DNA from: Pseudomonadota bacterium
Lineage (GTDB): Bacteria; Pseudomonadota; Gammaproteobacteria; Steroidobacterales; Steroidobacteraceae
Length of the DNA: 64,000 nt
Assembly: GCA_016705325.1 (NCBI GenBank)
Contig: JADIYJ010000027.1
Coordinates: 689,867-753,866, forward strand
Direction of reading: 5' to 3'
Shown here: one piece after another, positions 14,730 through 23,409 of the stretch
Layout: each line of letters begins with the position of its first letter
Position numbering within the stretch: the first letter of the stretch is position 1
Made by a program: the position numbers and the translations under genes
The notes under the pieces: model-generated
What the model was told of the DNA's origin: nothing
The model's input: only the letters and a program-made list of their open reading frames with translations
Databases searched by the model: none

Positions 14730-15960
14730 CACTACTGTCCGGTTAAGCGCTTGGTCTGGGCCCAGAGTGCATTGATTTGATGGAGATATTTGCAGCTTTT
14801 GGGGTGGTGTCGACTTGAACACGGAGCGGTCGGTCGGCGAAGTTCTCGGGGTTCATCTCCCGAGCATCGCGCATGTATGCCGGCAAGACGTTGTTCGCAC
14901 AGATCATGGATTTCCTGCCGTGGACGAGCTTCCAGCGCATCGTGCAACGCTACCGCGGCGATCATCGAGCCCGCACGCTCACCTGCGCGGAACAGTTTCG
15001 CGTGATGGCGTTCGCGCAACTCACCTACCGAGAGAGCCTGCGCGACATCGAGACGTGTCTCGCGGCTCAAGCCAGCAAGCTCTACCACATGGGCTTTCGC
15101 GAACCGGTGCGCCGCGCCACGCTCGCCGATGCAAACGAAGCACGCGACTGGCGCATCTACGCCGAGTTTGCCCAGCGTCTGATCGCCCGGGCGCGCCGAC
15201 TCTATGCTCAGGACAGCTTCGGCGTGGAACTCGACCATACCGTTTACGCACTCGATGCCACGACCATCGATCTGTGCCTGTCGATGTTCCCGTGGGCGTT
15301 CCGTTCGACCAAGGCCGCCGTGAAGCTGCACACGCTGCTCGACCTGCGGGGCGCGATTCCCAGCTTTATCCACATCTCCGACGGCAAGCTGCACGACGTC
15401 AACGTGCTCGATCTGCTGCTGCCCGAGCCGGGCGCCTTCTACATCATGGATCGCGGCTACCTCGACTTCGCGCGCCTGTATGGGCTCGATCAAGCAGGCA
15501 GCTTCTTCGTCACCCGCGCCAAGCGCAACATGAATGCGCGACGTCTTTACTCCGCTGCCGTCGATCGCGAGACCGGGCTGATCTGCGATCAGACCATCGC
15601 GCTCAACAACTTCTACGCCGCCCGCGCGCACCATCTGCGCGCTCTACAAGAGTCGCTGGCAGGTGGAGCTGTTCTTCAAGTGGGTGAAGCAGCACCTGGG
15701 CATCAAGCGTTTCTACGGCACCTCCGACAACGCAGTGAAGACCCAGGTCTGGATCGCCGTATCGGTCTATGTGCTCGTCGCGATCATCAAGAAGGAACTG
15801 CAATTGGACGCATCGTTGCATACGTTGCTACAGATCCTGTCGGCCACGCTGTTCGAGAAAATGCCGTTGCAACAAGCCCTTGCAGATTCTGCCGACCTCG
15901 CTTCCAGCCTCGACGCGGCTAACCAGTTGACTTTGTTCGATTCTTAACCGGACAGTAGTG
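14730..15960 (+). mobile_element. IS4-type insertion sequence, 1231 bp
   Basis: Perfect 18-bp terminal inverted repeats (CACTACTGTCCGGTTAAG at 14730-14747; its complement at 15943-15960). Exact 9-bp target duplications ATTAGTCGG flank it at 14721-14729 and 15961-15969. Intact ends and duplication indicate insertion without later rearrangement at the edges. Confidence 0.9.
14873..15947 (+). pseudogene. IS4-family transposase with internal deletion
   Basis: ATG 14873 starts MYAGKTLFAQIMDFLPW, typical of this IS4 group. First catalytic Asp in YALDATTIDL (~residue 127), second in YIMDRGYLDF (~192). Near 15640 the frame is lost just after NNFYAAR. The C-terminal YKSRWQVELFFKWVK, which holds the Y-R-E-K catalytic signature, resumes in another frame and ends at TAA 15945-15947. 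Roughly 35 residues found in relatives between these points are missing, so this is a deletion with frameshift rather than a one-base error. The terminal repeats remain intact, so a related transposase could still move it. Confidence 0.8.
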
Positions 15961-16003
15961 ATTAGTCGGAGCTTCCACCGCAACTCCTACTATTCACTAA
16001 TCA

Positions 16004-16064
16004 CTTCCTCCCTTCCTCCCTTCCTCCCTTCCTCCCTTCCCCCCTTCCCCCCTTCCCCCCTTCC
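16004..16064. repeat. Pyrimidine-tract repeat, right arm of the split inverted repeat
   Basis: CTTCCTCCC-type units followed by CCCCTTCCCC runs up to 16064, ending 11 bases before the rph start codon. It is complementary in style to 14640-14711. Its position places the hairpin stem against the rph leader, so it could influence rph translation. Confidence 0.7.
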
Positions 16065-16075
16065 TGGAGACTTCC

Positions 16076-16837
16076 TTGAGACCGAGTGGCCGTGCGCCAG
16101 ACCAGTTGCGTCCTGTCCGTATCACGCGCGGGTTCACCCGGCACGCGGAAGGTTCCGTGCTGGTCGAGTTCGGCGACACGCGCGTGGTCGTCACCGCCAC
16201 CGTCGAAGAAGGCGTGCCCGGCTTCCTGCGTGGCAAGGGCGAGGGCTGGATCACCGCCGAATACGGCATGCTGCCGCGCGCGACGCACAGCCGCAGCGCG
16301 CGCGAGGCGGCGCGCGGCAAGCAAGGCGGCCGCACCCTCGAAATCCAGCGGCTGATCGGGCGCTCGTTGCGCGCGGTCGTCGACATGCGTGCGCTCGGCG
16401 AGCGCACCGTCACGCTCGATTGCGACGTGCTGCAGGCCGATGGCGGTACGCGCACCGCCTCGATCACGGGGGCCTACGTCGCGCTTGCCGACGCCATGAG
16501 CACGCTCGTGCGCCGGCGCTCGCTCACGGCCAGCCCCTTGCACGGCCAGGTTGCCGCGGTCTCGGTCGGCATCGTGCGCGGCGAACCGGTCGTCGATCTC
16601 GACTACGTGGAGGATTCGTCGGCCGAGACCGACATGAACGTGGTGATGAACAACGGCGGCGGTTTCGTCGAGGTGCAGGGCACCGCCGAAGGCCACGCCT
16701 TCCGCCGTCACGAGCTCGACCAGTTGCTCGACCTGGCGGCGAACTCGTGCCAGCAGCTCTTCGCAGTGCAGCTCGAAGCGTTGCAGGCGCCGCTCGCGGT
16801 GGTTCCGGAAGGAGCGCCGCGCAGCAAGGCGCGCTGA
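16076..16837 (+). CDS. rph: Ribonuclease PH
   Basis: 253 residues, family-typical (~240). A TTG start (16076) gives MRPSGRAPDQLRPV, the conserved RNase PH opening, and CTGGAG at 16064-16069 is the ribosome binding site. Hallmarks: FTRHAEGSVLVEFGDTRV, GKGEGWITAEYGMLPRAT, GKQGGRTLEIQRLIGRSLR, and DCDVLQADGGTRTA with the catalytic/phosphate residues. It trims tRNA 3' ends phosphorolytically. It heads the run rph-rdgB-hemW. Confidence 0.93.
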   Translation: MRPSGRAPDQLRPVRITRGFTRHAEGSVLVEFGDTRVVVTATVEEGVPGFLRGKGEGWITAEYGMLPRATHSRSAREAARGKQGGRTLEIQRLIGRSLRAVVDMRALGERTVTLDCDVLQADGGTRTASITGAYVALADAMSTLVRRRSLTASPLHGQVAAVSVGIVRGEPVVDLDYVEDSSAETDMNVVMNNGGGFVEVQGTAEGHAFRRHELDQLLDLAANSCQQLFAVQLEALQAPLAVVPEGAPRSKAR

Positions 16838-16843
16838 GGCCTC

Positions 16844-17452
16844 GTGCGCATTCCCGCGCGACTCGTCCTTGCCACCGGCAACGCCGGCAAGCTGCGCGAG
16901 ATGCGCGAGATCCTCGCGCCGTGGCAGGCCGACGTGCGCTCGCTCGCCGAGTTCACGCTGGAGTCCGCGGCTGAAACCGGCCTGACGTTCGTGGAAAACG
17001 CGCTGCTGAAGGCGCGCTTTGCCGCGCGCGTCGCGGGGCTGCCGGCCATCGCCGACGATTCCGGTCTCGAAGTCGACGCACTGCACGGCGCACCGGGGAT
17101 CCACTCGGCCCGGTACGCGGGTCCCGCCTGCGACGATGCCGCGAACAACGCGCAGCTGTTGCGCGAGCTCGGGCCGGTCGCGGACGCCGCGCGCACCGCG
17201 CGCTATCGCTGCGCGATGGTCTTCCTGCGCTGGCCTGCAGACCCGTCGCCCGTGATCGCGCAGGCGGCATGGGAAGGTCGCATCGGTCGGCTGGCCCGCG
17301 GCAGCGGCGGTTTCGGCTACGACCCGCTGTTCCTGGTGGATGACGGCGCGCGCACCGCGGCCGAACTCGCGCCCGCCGACAAGAACCTGAGGAGTCATCG
17401 CGGCCAGGCGCTGCGCGGCCTGGTCGCCGCACTCGCGTCCGGCACGCCATGA
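16844..17452 (+). CDS. rdgB: XTP/dITP diphosphatase (RdgB/Ham1 family)
   Basis: 202 residues from GTG 16844. VLATGNAGKLREM (~residue 7) binds the nucleotide, FVENALLKAR and IADDSGLEVDAL carry the catalytic acids, and SGGFGYDPLFLV lies near the C-terminus. It hydrolyses deaminated purine nucleotides (dITP, XTP) to keep them out of DNA. It sits 6 bp after rph and its stop overlaps the hemW start (ATGA). Confidence 0.93.
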   Translation: MRIPARLVLATGNAGKLREMREILAPWQADVRSLAEFTLESAAETGLTFVENALLKARFAARVAGLPAIADDSGLEVDALHGAPGIHSARYAGPACDDAANNAQLLRELGPVADAARTARYRCAMVFLRWPADPSPVIAQAAWEGRIGRLARGSGGFGYDPLFLVDDGARTAAELAPADKNLRSHRGQALRGLVAALASGTP

Positions 17453-18612
17453 TCGACGCACGACAGCTGCCACTTGCGCTCTACGTGCACCTGCCGTGGT
17501 GCGTGCGCAAGTGCCCGTACTGCGATTTCAACTCGCACGCCGTCCCGGCGGGCGGCATGGCCGAGCAGGCCTACGTCACCGCGCTGCAACGCGACCTCGA
17601 GCACGCGGCAACGGGTGCCGCGGGGCGCGAAATCGTCTCCGTGTTCTTTGGCGGCGGCACGCCCAGCCTGTTCAGCCCGGCGGCCATCGGGCGCGTGCTG
17701 GAGCACGCCCGCGCGTTGCTGCCGTTCGCGGCCGATGTCGAGATCACGCTCGAAGCGAATCCCGGCACCGTCGAGCACGGACGATTCAGCGAGTACGCGG
17801 CCGCCGGCGTGAATCGCGTGTCGCTGGGCGCACAGAGCTTCGACGACGAGCGGCTCGCGGTCCTCGGCCGCATCCATGGCGCGAGTGACACCGCACGCGC
17901 CGTGGACGAGCTGCGCGCGGCCGGCATCGACAACTTCAACCTCGACCTGATGTACGCGCTGCCGGGGCAGGACCTGCGGGGCGCCCTGGCGGACCTCGAG
18001 TGTGCCATCGAACTCGGGCCGAGCCACGTTTCGCATTACCAGCTCACGCTCGAACCCGACACGCCGTTTGCCAGGCGACCGCCGCCACTGCTACCCGACG
18101 ACGAAGCGGCGTGGACGATGCAGCTCGAGTGCCAGGCGCGGCTGGCCAGCGCCGGCTTCGAACAATACGAGGTCTCGGCGTATGCGCAGCGTGGCCGGCG
18201 CTGCCGGCACAACCTCGGTTACTGGGAATTCGGCGATTACCTCGGCGTGGGCGCCGGTGCGCACGGCAAGCTGACGCAGGTCGCGACGGGCAAGGTCGAA
18301 CGCACCGTTCGCGTGCGTCATCCCGCGGCTTATCTCGCGGCCGACCTGCCCCAGGAGCGCATCTCCGAGTCGCGTACGGTGCCGGAAGCCGACCTGCCGT
18401 TCGAGTTCATGCTCAATGCGTTGCGACTGGTCGCGGGTTTCACCGCAGAGCGGTTCGAAGCGCGGACCGGACGGCCCCGCGCTGCGCTCACCGGGGCGAT
18501 CCAGCGGGCCGAGGCCCGCGGACTGCTCGAACGGCGGGACGAGCGCTGGCAACCGACGGCGCGGGGCCGCCAGTTTCTGAACGACCTCCAGGAGCTGTTT
18601 CTTCCGGTTTGA
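17449..18612 (+). CDS. hemW: Radical SAM heme chaperone HemW
   Basis: 387 residues. YVHLPWCVRKCPYCDFNSH (residues ~14-32) has the C-x3-C-x2-C iron-sulfur motif extended by F-N-S-H, which distinguishes HemW from the oxygen-independent coproporphyrinogen oxidase HemN. VFFGGGTPSLF binds SAM. The C-terminal HemW domain (FEFMLNALRLVAGF...) is complete. It delivers heme to membrane proteins. The rdgB-hemW overlap matches the order seen in many gammaproteobacteria. Confidence 0.92.
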   Translation: MIDARQLPLALYVHLPWCVRKCPYCDFNSHAVPAGGMAEQAYVTALQRDLEHAATGAAGREIVSVFFGGGTPSLFSPAAIGRVLEHARALLPFAADVEITLEANPGTVEHGRFSEYAAAGVNRVSLGAQSFDDERLAVLGRIHGASDTARAVDELRAAGIDNFNLDLMYALPGQDLRGALADLECAIELGPSHVSHYQLTLEPDTPFARRPPPLLPDDEAAWTMQLECQARLASAGFEQYEVSAYAQRGRRCRHNLGYWEFGDYLGVGAGAHGKLTQVATGKVERTVRVRHPAAYLAADLPQERISESRTVPEADLPFEFMLNALRLVAGFTAERFEARTGRPRAALTGAIQRAEARGLLERRDERWQPTARGRQFLNDLQELFLPV

Positions 18613-19003
18613 CATAGTTTTAGCGTCGTTTCGGCGCGCGGCCCAGGTGCCGCTGACCGTCGGCGGCTGCAAATGGGCTTGCATGACGGCATCGAAAGGA
18701 GTACTCGAAATTCAGTTATGCACAACGGCGGGCAGGGAGGCCCACTTTCGGCGGGTTACGGCCTGTAGCGAATGTGAAACGTTAGGCGACGAACATAAGT
18801 AATTGATATTAAATGCTAAATAGGCTTGATCATTTTTTGATCAATGCGGAAATTACCGCGTCTCGCGGCGCGGAAGGTCCGTAGTGAGGCCATTCATCCA
18901 CACAGTTATCCACAGCTTTTGTGGATAACATTGGTTAAATCGGCCCACGCGGTTCGATCGAGAATCTGTCTACCGGCCCGATCCAGGCGTGACGCGATGT
19001 CGC
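18613..19003. other. AT-rich gap with GATC palindrome between hemW and rpmE
   Basis: About 390 bp with no gene. Bases 18790-18845 are strikingly AT-rich for this genome and include TTGATCA, five T, TGATCAA (18832-18850 region). DnaA-box-like sites follow at 18893-18928. The rpmE promoter closes the gap. Confidence 0.6.
18906..18928. promoter_or_regulatory. Two facing consensus DnaA boxes
   Basis: TTATCCACA (18906-18914) and TGTGGATAA (18920-18928) are both exact 9-mers of the E. coli consensus in inverted orientation. TCATCCACA at 18894-18902 is a one-mismatch third site. Together with the AT-rich block just upstream this looks like a DnaA-responsive element or a small origin-like site. Confidence 0.65.
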
Positions 19004-19032
19004 TTGTCGATTCCAGGGCGGATCCCTATAAT
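19004..19032 (+). promoter_or_regulatory. Sigma-70 promoter of rpmE
   Basis: TTGTCG (19004-19009), 17-bp spacer, TATAAT (19027-19032): consensus -10 and near-consensus -35. Expected start about 19039, giving a ~30-base leader to the rpmE ATG. Confidence 0.8.
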
Positions 19033-19069
19033 TCGCGCCCCTCTTTTGCACCTGCCTGGAAGCTGCGCC

Positions 19070-19288
19070 ATGAAAGCCGCGATCCATCCGAACTACAAGG
19101 CGATCACCGTCACCTGCAGCTGCGGCAACACGTTCGAAACGCGTTCCACGCTCGGCAACGACCTGCAGATCGAAGTCTGCTCGAACTGTCACCCGTTCTA
19201 CACGGGCAAGCAGAAGATGGTGGACACGGGTGGCCGCGTCGACCGCTTCCGCAAGAAGTACGCGACGGGCGCCGCCGCCAAGGCCTGA
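19070..19288 (+). CDS. rpmE: 50S ribosomal protein L31 (zinc-binding type)
   Basis: 72 residues. MKAAIHPNYKAITVTCSCGN then VCSNCHPFYTGKQ shows the C-x-C...C-x2-C set of the zinc-containing (C+) L31 form, and VDTGGRVDRFRKKY is the standard L31 C-terminus. It joins the large subunit at the central protuberance. It is single-gene: own promoter upstream, terminator at 19330. Confidence 0.95.
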   Translation: MKAAIHPNYKAITVTCSCGNTFETRSTLGNDLQIEVCSNCHPFYTGKQKMVDTGGRVDRFRKKYATGAAAKA

Positions 19289-19329
19289 CGCCTTTCCGCC
19301 CGGCCTCCGGCCGGAGCGCGGACGACCAA

Positions 19330-19351
19330 CGGGGCGCCTCGGGGCGCCCCG
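19330..19351 (+). terminator. Terminator hairpin of rpmE
   Basis: CGGGGCGCC, loop TCGG, GGCGCCCCG: perfect 9-bp GC stem 42 bp after rpmE, followed by a short GCTGCATTT. Strong stem, weak T-run. Confidence 0.65.
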
Positions 19352-19447
19352 CTGCATTTGCGGGGTCCGTTTAACTTCTGCCGTGCAGGAACTTTCTGCC
19401 CACCGCGGCGCACTCTAGACTCAGGACCCGTTGCCCTGGAGCGAACC

Positions 19448-20929
19448 ATGACGATCCCGCCGCGCCTGAAGCTTGCTGCCCTCGCTCTTGCGGCGACGGG
19501 GGTGCTTGCCGGATCGGGCGGTTGCGCCACGAACCCCGTCACCGGCGGCACCGACATCGTGACGATGAGCGAGGCGCAGGAGATCGAGCTCGGGCGCAAG
19601 ATGCACCCGCAGATCCTGCAGCAGTACGGCCGTTTCGACGACGAGCCGCTGCAGCAGTACGTGAGCGAGGTCGGCCAGCGCATCGCCGCGAAGAGCCATC
19701 GCCCGAACCTGCAATACACCTTCACGGTGCTCGACGGCGACGAGGTCAACGCGTTCGCGCTGCCCGGCGGCTACGTCTACATCACCCGTGGCATCATGGC
19801 CTACCTCAACTCCGAGGCCGAACTGGCCGCGGTGCTCGGCCACGAGATCGGGCACGTCACGGCGCGCCATTCCGTGCGCCAGCAGGCAGGCGCCACCGCG
19901 GCGGGCGTCGGTGCCATGGTGGTCGGCATCCTGACCGGCAGCGGCGACCTCGCGAACGTCGCCAACATGGCCGGCGGCGCGCTCATCAGCGGCTATGGCC
20001 GCGACATGGAACTGGAGGCCGACAAGCTCGGCGCGGAATACCTGAACCGCATCGGCTACGAGCCCGAGGCGATGATCGACGTCGTCCGCCTGCTCAAGAA
20101 CCAGGAAATGCTCGAGGTGCAGATGGCGCGGTAGGAGAACCGCAAGCCCCGCGTCTATCACGGCGTGTTTGCCTCGCACCCGGACAACGACACGCGCCTG
20201 CAGGAGGTGGTCAAGGCCGCCGGCAAGGTGCAGAACGCCGAGGACCGGCCGCCGAACCGCGACCTCTACCTCTCCCATATCAATGGCTTGCCCGTGGGCG
20301 ACAGCCGGGCACAGGGGGTCGTGCGCGGCTCGCGCTTCTATCACGCTGACCTCGGTATCACGCTGGCGTTCCCGACCGGCTGGATCGTCGACAACCAGCG
20401 CAGCAAGGTGGTGGCTTACACCGAGGCCAAGGACGCCGTCATGACGGTGTCGGCCGAGGCGCCGCCGCCCGGCATGGCGCCGAAGGAGTTCCTGGGCCGG
20501 ATGCTGCAAGGCGTCACAACGACCGAGGCCGCACCGCTGCAGGTGAACAGCCTGGACGGCTACCGCGCCGTCGTGCGCAGCATGACCCTGCCCTGGGGCA
20601 ACCAGGGGCCAGCCAACGTGGCCGTGGTGTACTACAACAACCTCGCCTACATCTTCCAGGGGTCCACGCGCCAGGCGGCGGGACTGTCGGGTTTCGAGCC
20701 GGTCTTCCTGTCGAGCGTGAAGACGTTCCGGCGTCTCAAGGACAACGAATTCACGGTCGCCGAACCGGACCGGATCCGGGTGATCCAGGCCACCAGGCAG
20801 ACGAACATCGAGCAGTTGGCGCAAAAATCGCCGATCAAGAAGTACCCGGCCGAGAGACTCCGGCTCCTGAACGACCTGTATCCGGACAAGGAACCCACGC
20901 CGGGCCAGAAGCTCAAGGTGGTGGAATAG
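19448..20929 (+). CDS. M48-family metalloprotease with an in-frame TAG codon
   Basis: From ATG 19448: a hydrophobic export signal ending GSGGC (possible lipoprotein), then the zinc protease domain with VLGHEIGHVTARHS (H-E-x-x-H, ~residue 135) and the third-ligand helix MELEADKLGAEYL (~182). At 20132-20134 the frame meets TAG, yet the same frame continues unbroken with VYHGVFASHPDNDTRLQEV and a full C-terminal domain ending LYPDKEPTPGQKLKVVE. No frame change is needed, so one base turns a sense codon into amber. Without it the protein has ~493 residues, like periplasmic BepA/LoiP relatives in outer-membrane quality control. Sequencing error, a true nonsense mutation or readthrough are all open. 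Confidence 0.8.
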
Positions 20930-21021
20930 TCCGATCTTGAACAAACTTTGCTGCCGTGCAAACCTGACTGGCCAACCCCGTGTTGTCGGGGCGCGAGTGT
21001 CGACACGGGGTTTGCATCACG

Positions 21022-22320
21022 ATGAGCAGCAAGAAGTACGAACTGGTCAACACCGAGACCGGTAAGAAGTCCGTCCTCGAGGCGCGCAGCGGGACCGTCG
21101 GCCCGGACTGCGTCAACATCGCCAGCATCAACAAGGACCTTGGGGTTTTCACGTTCGATCCGGGCTTCATGGCCACGGCGGCGTGCGAAAGCAGGATCAC
21201 CTACATCGACGGTGACAACGGGATCCTGCTGTACCGGGGCTACCCGATCGAGCAGCTCGCGACCAAATCCAGTTTCCTCGAGACGGCGTACCTGCTGCTG
21301 CACGGCGACCTGCCGGTCAGCAGCCAGTTCGAGCAGTTCGACCGCTCGATCCGCTACCACACGATGCTGAACGAATCGCTGCTGCGGTTCTTCAACGGCT
21401 TCCACTACAACGCGCACCCGATGGCGATGGTGTCCGCGGTGGTCTCGTCGATGGCGGCGTTCTACCACGACTCCATGGACAACAATAACCCGCGCCACCG
21501 CGAGATCTTCGCGCACCGCATCCTGGCCAAGATCCCGACGGTCTCGGCGGCTGCGTTCAAGCACATGCTCGGCCAGCCGTTCGTCTACCCGCGCAACGAC
21601 CTCGACTACTGCGCGAACATGCTGAACATGTTCTTCGCCGTGCCGGCCGAGGACTACGTCGTCGACCCGATGGCGGCCGAGGCGCTCGACCTGCTGCTGA
21701 TGCTGCACGCGGACCACGAGCAGAACGCCAGCACGTCCACGGTGCGGCTCGCCGGCAGCACGGGCACGAATCCGTATGCCGCGATCTCCGCCGGCGTTTC
21801 CGCGCTCTGGGGTCCCGCGCACGGCGGCGCCAACGAAGCCGTGCTGCAGATGCTCGAGGACATCGGCACCGTCGACAACATCCAGAAATTCCTCGCGCGC
21901 GTGAAGGACAAGGATGGCAACACGCGGCTCATGGGCTTCGGTCACCGCGTCTACAAGAACTTCGACCCGCGCGCGAAGATCATCCGCGAGATGTGCCACA
22001 AGGTGCTGTCGCGCCTCGGCCAGAACGACAACCCGCTGTTCGAGCTGGCGCTGCGCCTCGAGGAAATCGCGCTGAAGGACGAATACTTCATCGCCCGCAA
22101 GCTCTATCCGAACGTCGACTTCTATTCCGGCGTGATCTACAGCGCGCTCGGCATCCCGCGCTCGATGTTCACGGTCATGTTCGCCATCGCCCGCACCGCC
22201 GGCTGGGTGGCGCACTGGCAGGAGATGATCGGCGATCCGGCCATGAAGATCGGGCGGCCGCGCCAGCTGTACACCGGGCCGACGCAGCGGGACTACGTCG
22301 ACGTCGACAAGCGCGGCTGA
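21022..22320 (+). CDS. gltA: Citrate synthase (type II)
   Basis: 432 residues from ATG 21022; a TTG-led extension from 20980 is not needed. Characteristic blocks: FDPGFMATAACESRITYIDG, GPAHGGANEAVLQML (first active His region), GFGHRVYKNFDPRA (second active His), and VDFYSGVIYSALGIP with the catalytic Asp. Length and N-terminal domain fit the NADH-sensitive hexameric gammaproteobacterial enzyme. It condenses oxaloacetate and acetyl-CoA at the entry of the TCA cycle. Followed by the inverted repeat cluster at 22354. Confidence 0.96.
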   Translation: MSSKKYELVNTETGKKSVLEARSGTVGPDCVNIASINKDLGVFTFDPGFMATAACESRITYIDGDNGILLYRGYPIEQLATKSSFLETAYLLLHGDLPVSSQFEQFDRSIRYHTMLNESLLRFFNGFHYNAHPMAMVSAVVSSMAAFYHDSMDNNNPRHREIFAHRILAKIPTVSAAAFKHMLGQPFVYPRNDLDYCANMLNMFFAVPAEDYVVDPMAAEALDLLLMLHADHEQNASTSTVRLAGSTGTNPYAAISAGVSALWGPAHGGANEAVLQMLEDIGTVDNIQKFLARVKDKDGNTRLMGFGHRVYKNFDPRAKIIREMCHKVLSRLGQNDNPLFELALRLEEIALKDEYFIARKLYPNVDFYSGVIYSALGIPRSMFTVMFAIARTAGWVAHWQEMIGDPAMKIGRPRQLYTGPTQRDYVDVDKRG

Positions 22321-22353
22321 GTTTTTCGGGCGCCCTGCAAGGCAGACATACGC

Positions 22354-22473
22354 AGGTTGCAGCGGGTCGATCCGGTACCTGTCCCCGAGCTTGGAAAGGC
22401 AGACACGCGCAGGTTGCAGGGGGTCGATCCGGTACCTGTCCCCGAGCGCGTGTCTGCCTTTCCAAGCTCGGGG
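22354..22473. repeat. Cluster of ~55-bp dispersed repeat, forward orientation
   Basis: Two near-identical copies begin AGGTTGCAG at 22354 and 22411 and run through GATCCGGTACCTGTCCCCGA. Between them and after them the partner segment GGAAAGGCAGACACGCGC appears, first forward (22393-22410) and then as its complement (22446-22463), so the second half folds back on the first. The same unit recurs inverted at 23250-23386. Confidence 0.8.
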
Positions 22474-22581
22474 CGGGGGCCCGGATCAGCCGCCAGCAAC
22501 CCGCGCCTGTGCACATTCACGAATTGCCGTACGCGCCGCGCGGGAGCACTCTGGAATCGGGTCCCGCAGCGGGAGATTCGC

Positions 22582-23037
22582 ATGAGTCGCATACGCATCG
22601 TCGTCGCCGATCAGGCCGAGGCGATTTTCTACGACCTCAGTTCGCTCAAGGCACGTCCTACCGAAGTCGCGCGGATGTCGGATCCGGCGGCCCACCTGCA
22701 CGACCGGGATTTTTCCAGTGACCGGCCCGGGCGATCGTACGAGAGCGTTGGCGGCGCACGCCACGCCATCGCGCGCGAGAACGAGCCGCGGCGCCGCGAG
22801 GCTGTCAAGTTCGCGAAGGAGATCGCAGGCAGGCTGGACCAGGACCGGCGCAAGAAGGAGTACGAACAGCTGATCGTCGTCGCCGCCGCACCGTTCCGCA
22901 GCCTGATGCGCACCGAATTCTCGACCGACACGACGGCCTGCATCGTGCACGAGGTGCCCAAGGATCTCGTCCACAGTCCGGTTGAGGTCCTGCGCGAGCA
23001 CCTGCCGACCACGGCGCAGGAGTTGAAGTCCGCCTGA
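22582..23037 (+). CDS. Host attachment protein family (PF10116-like)
   Basis: 151 residues from ATG 22582 with GGGAG at 22571-22575. The opening RIRIVVADQAEAIFYDL, the middle ARENEPRRREAVKFAKEIAG, and the C-terminal VVAAAPFRSLMR followed by VHEVPKDLVH match the family first described as required for bacterial attachment to host cells. Its biochemical role is unsettled; the fold resembles eRF1/Pelota-like stress proteins. It stands alone between two inverted repeat clusters (22354-22473 and 23250-23386) like a bracketed cassette. Confidence 0.75.
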   Translation: MSRIRIVVADQAEAIFYDLSSLKARPTEVARMSDPAAHLHDRDFSSDRPGRSYESVGGARHAIARENEPRRREAVKFAKEIAGRLDQDRRKKEYEQLIVVAAAPFRSLMRTEFSTDTTACIVHEVPKDLVHSPVEVLREHLPTTAQELKSA

Positions 23038-23249
23038 TCGCGCGGCGCTGCGTGCCGCACGTGGCCGATTCGTGCTTCTTGCTGCAACGTGAAAAGGCAG
23101 ACACGCGCTCGGGAAGAACGACCCGATCGGTCGCTTGCGCGGCGGCGGCCGTGCGGATTCCAGCTTCGAGGTCGCTCGTAACCGGTTACCTGCGCCGTGC
23201 GACGTTCGCGGGCTTCCCCGCGAACGAGCTCAGGCGCCGGCTCACAAGC

Positions 23250-23386
23250 GGCCGATCCGGTACCTGTCCCCGAGCGCGTGTCTGCCTTTCCAAGCTCGGG
23301 GACAGGTACCGGATCGGCCGCCCGCAACCAGCGCGTGTCTGCCTTTCCAAGCTCGGGGATAGGTACCGGATCGGCCGCCTGCAACC
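23250..23386. repeat. Cluster of ~55-bp dispersed repeat, reverse orientation
   Basis: A half unit (23250-23275) followed by two full units starting GCGCGTGTCTGCC at 23274 and 23331, each passing through CCAAGCTCGGGGA(C/T)AGGTACC to GCAACC. They are reverse complements of the 22354 cluster. A stray partial copy (AAAGGCAGACACGCGCTCGGG) sits at 23093-23113. No gene is seen between 23038 and 23409. Confidence 0.8.
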
Positions 23387-23409
23387 CGCTCGAAGCAGGG
23401 GAGCGAGCA

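Noticed and set aside
18613..19069. Chromosomal oriC
   Set aside because: DnaA boxes are real but too few, and neighbours (hemW, rpmE) are not those of known gammaproteobacterial origins; kept only as a finding to test.
19421..20944. 507-codon minus-strand frame opposite the M48 gene
   Set aside because: Composition of a shadow frame; the plus strand has the H-E-x-x-H protease, even with its amber codon.
22354..23386. CRISPR array
   Set aside because: Units are few, inverted between clusters and lack regular unique spacers; no cas genes are near.
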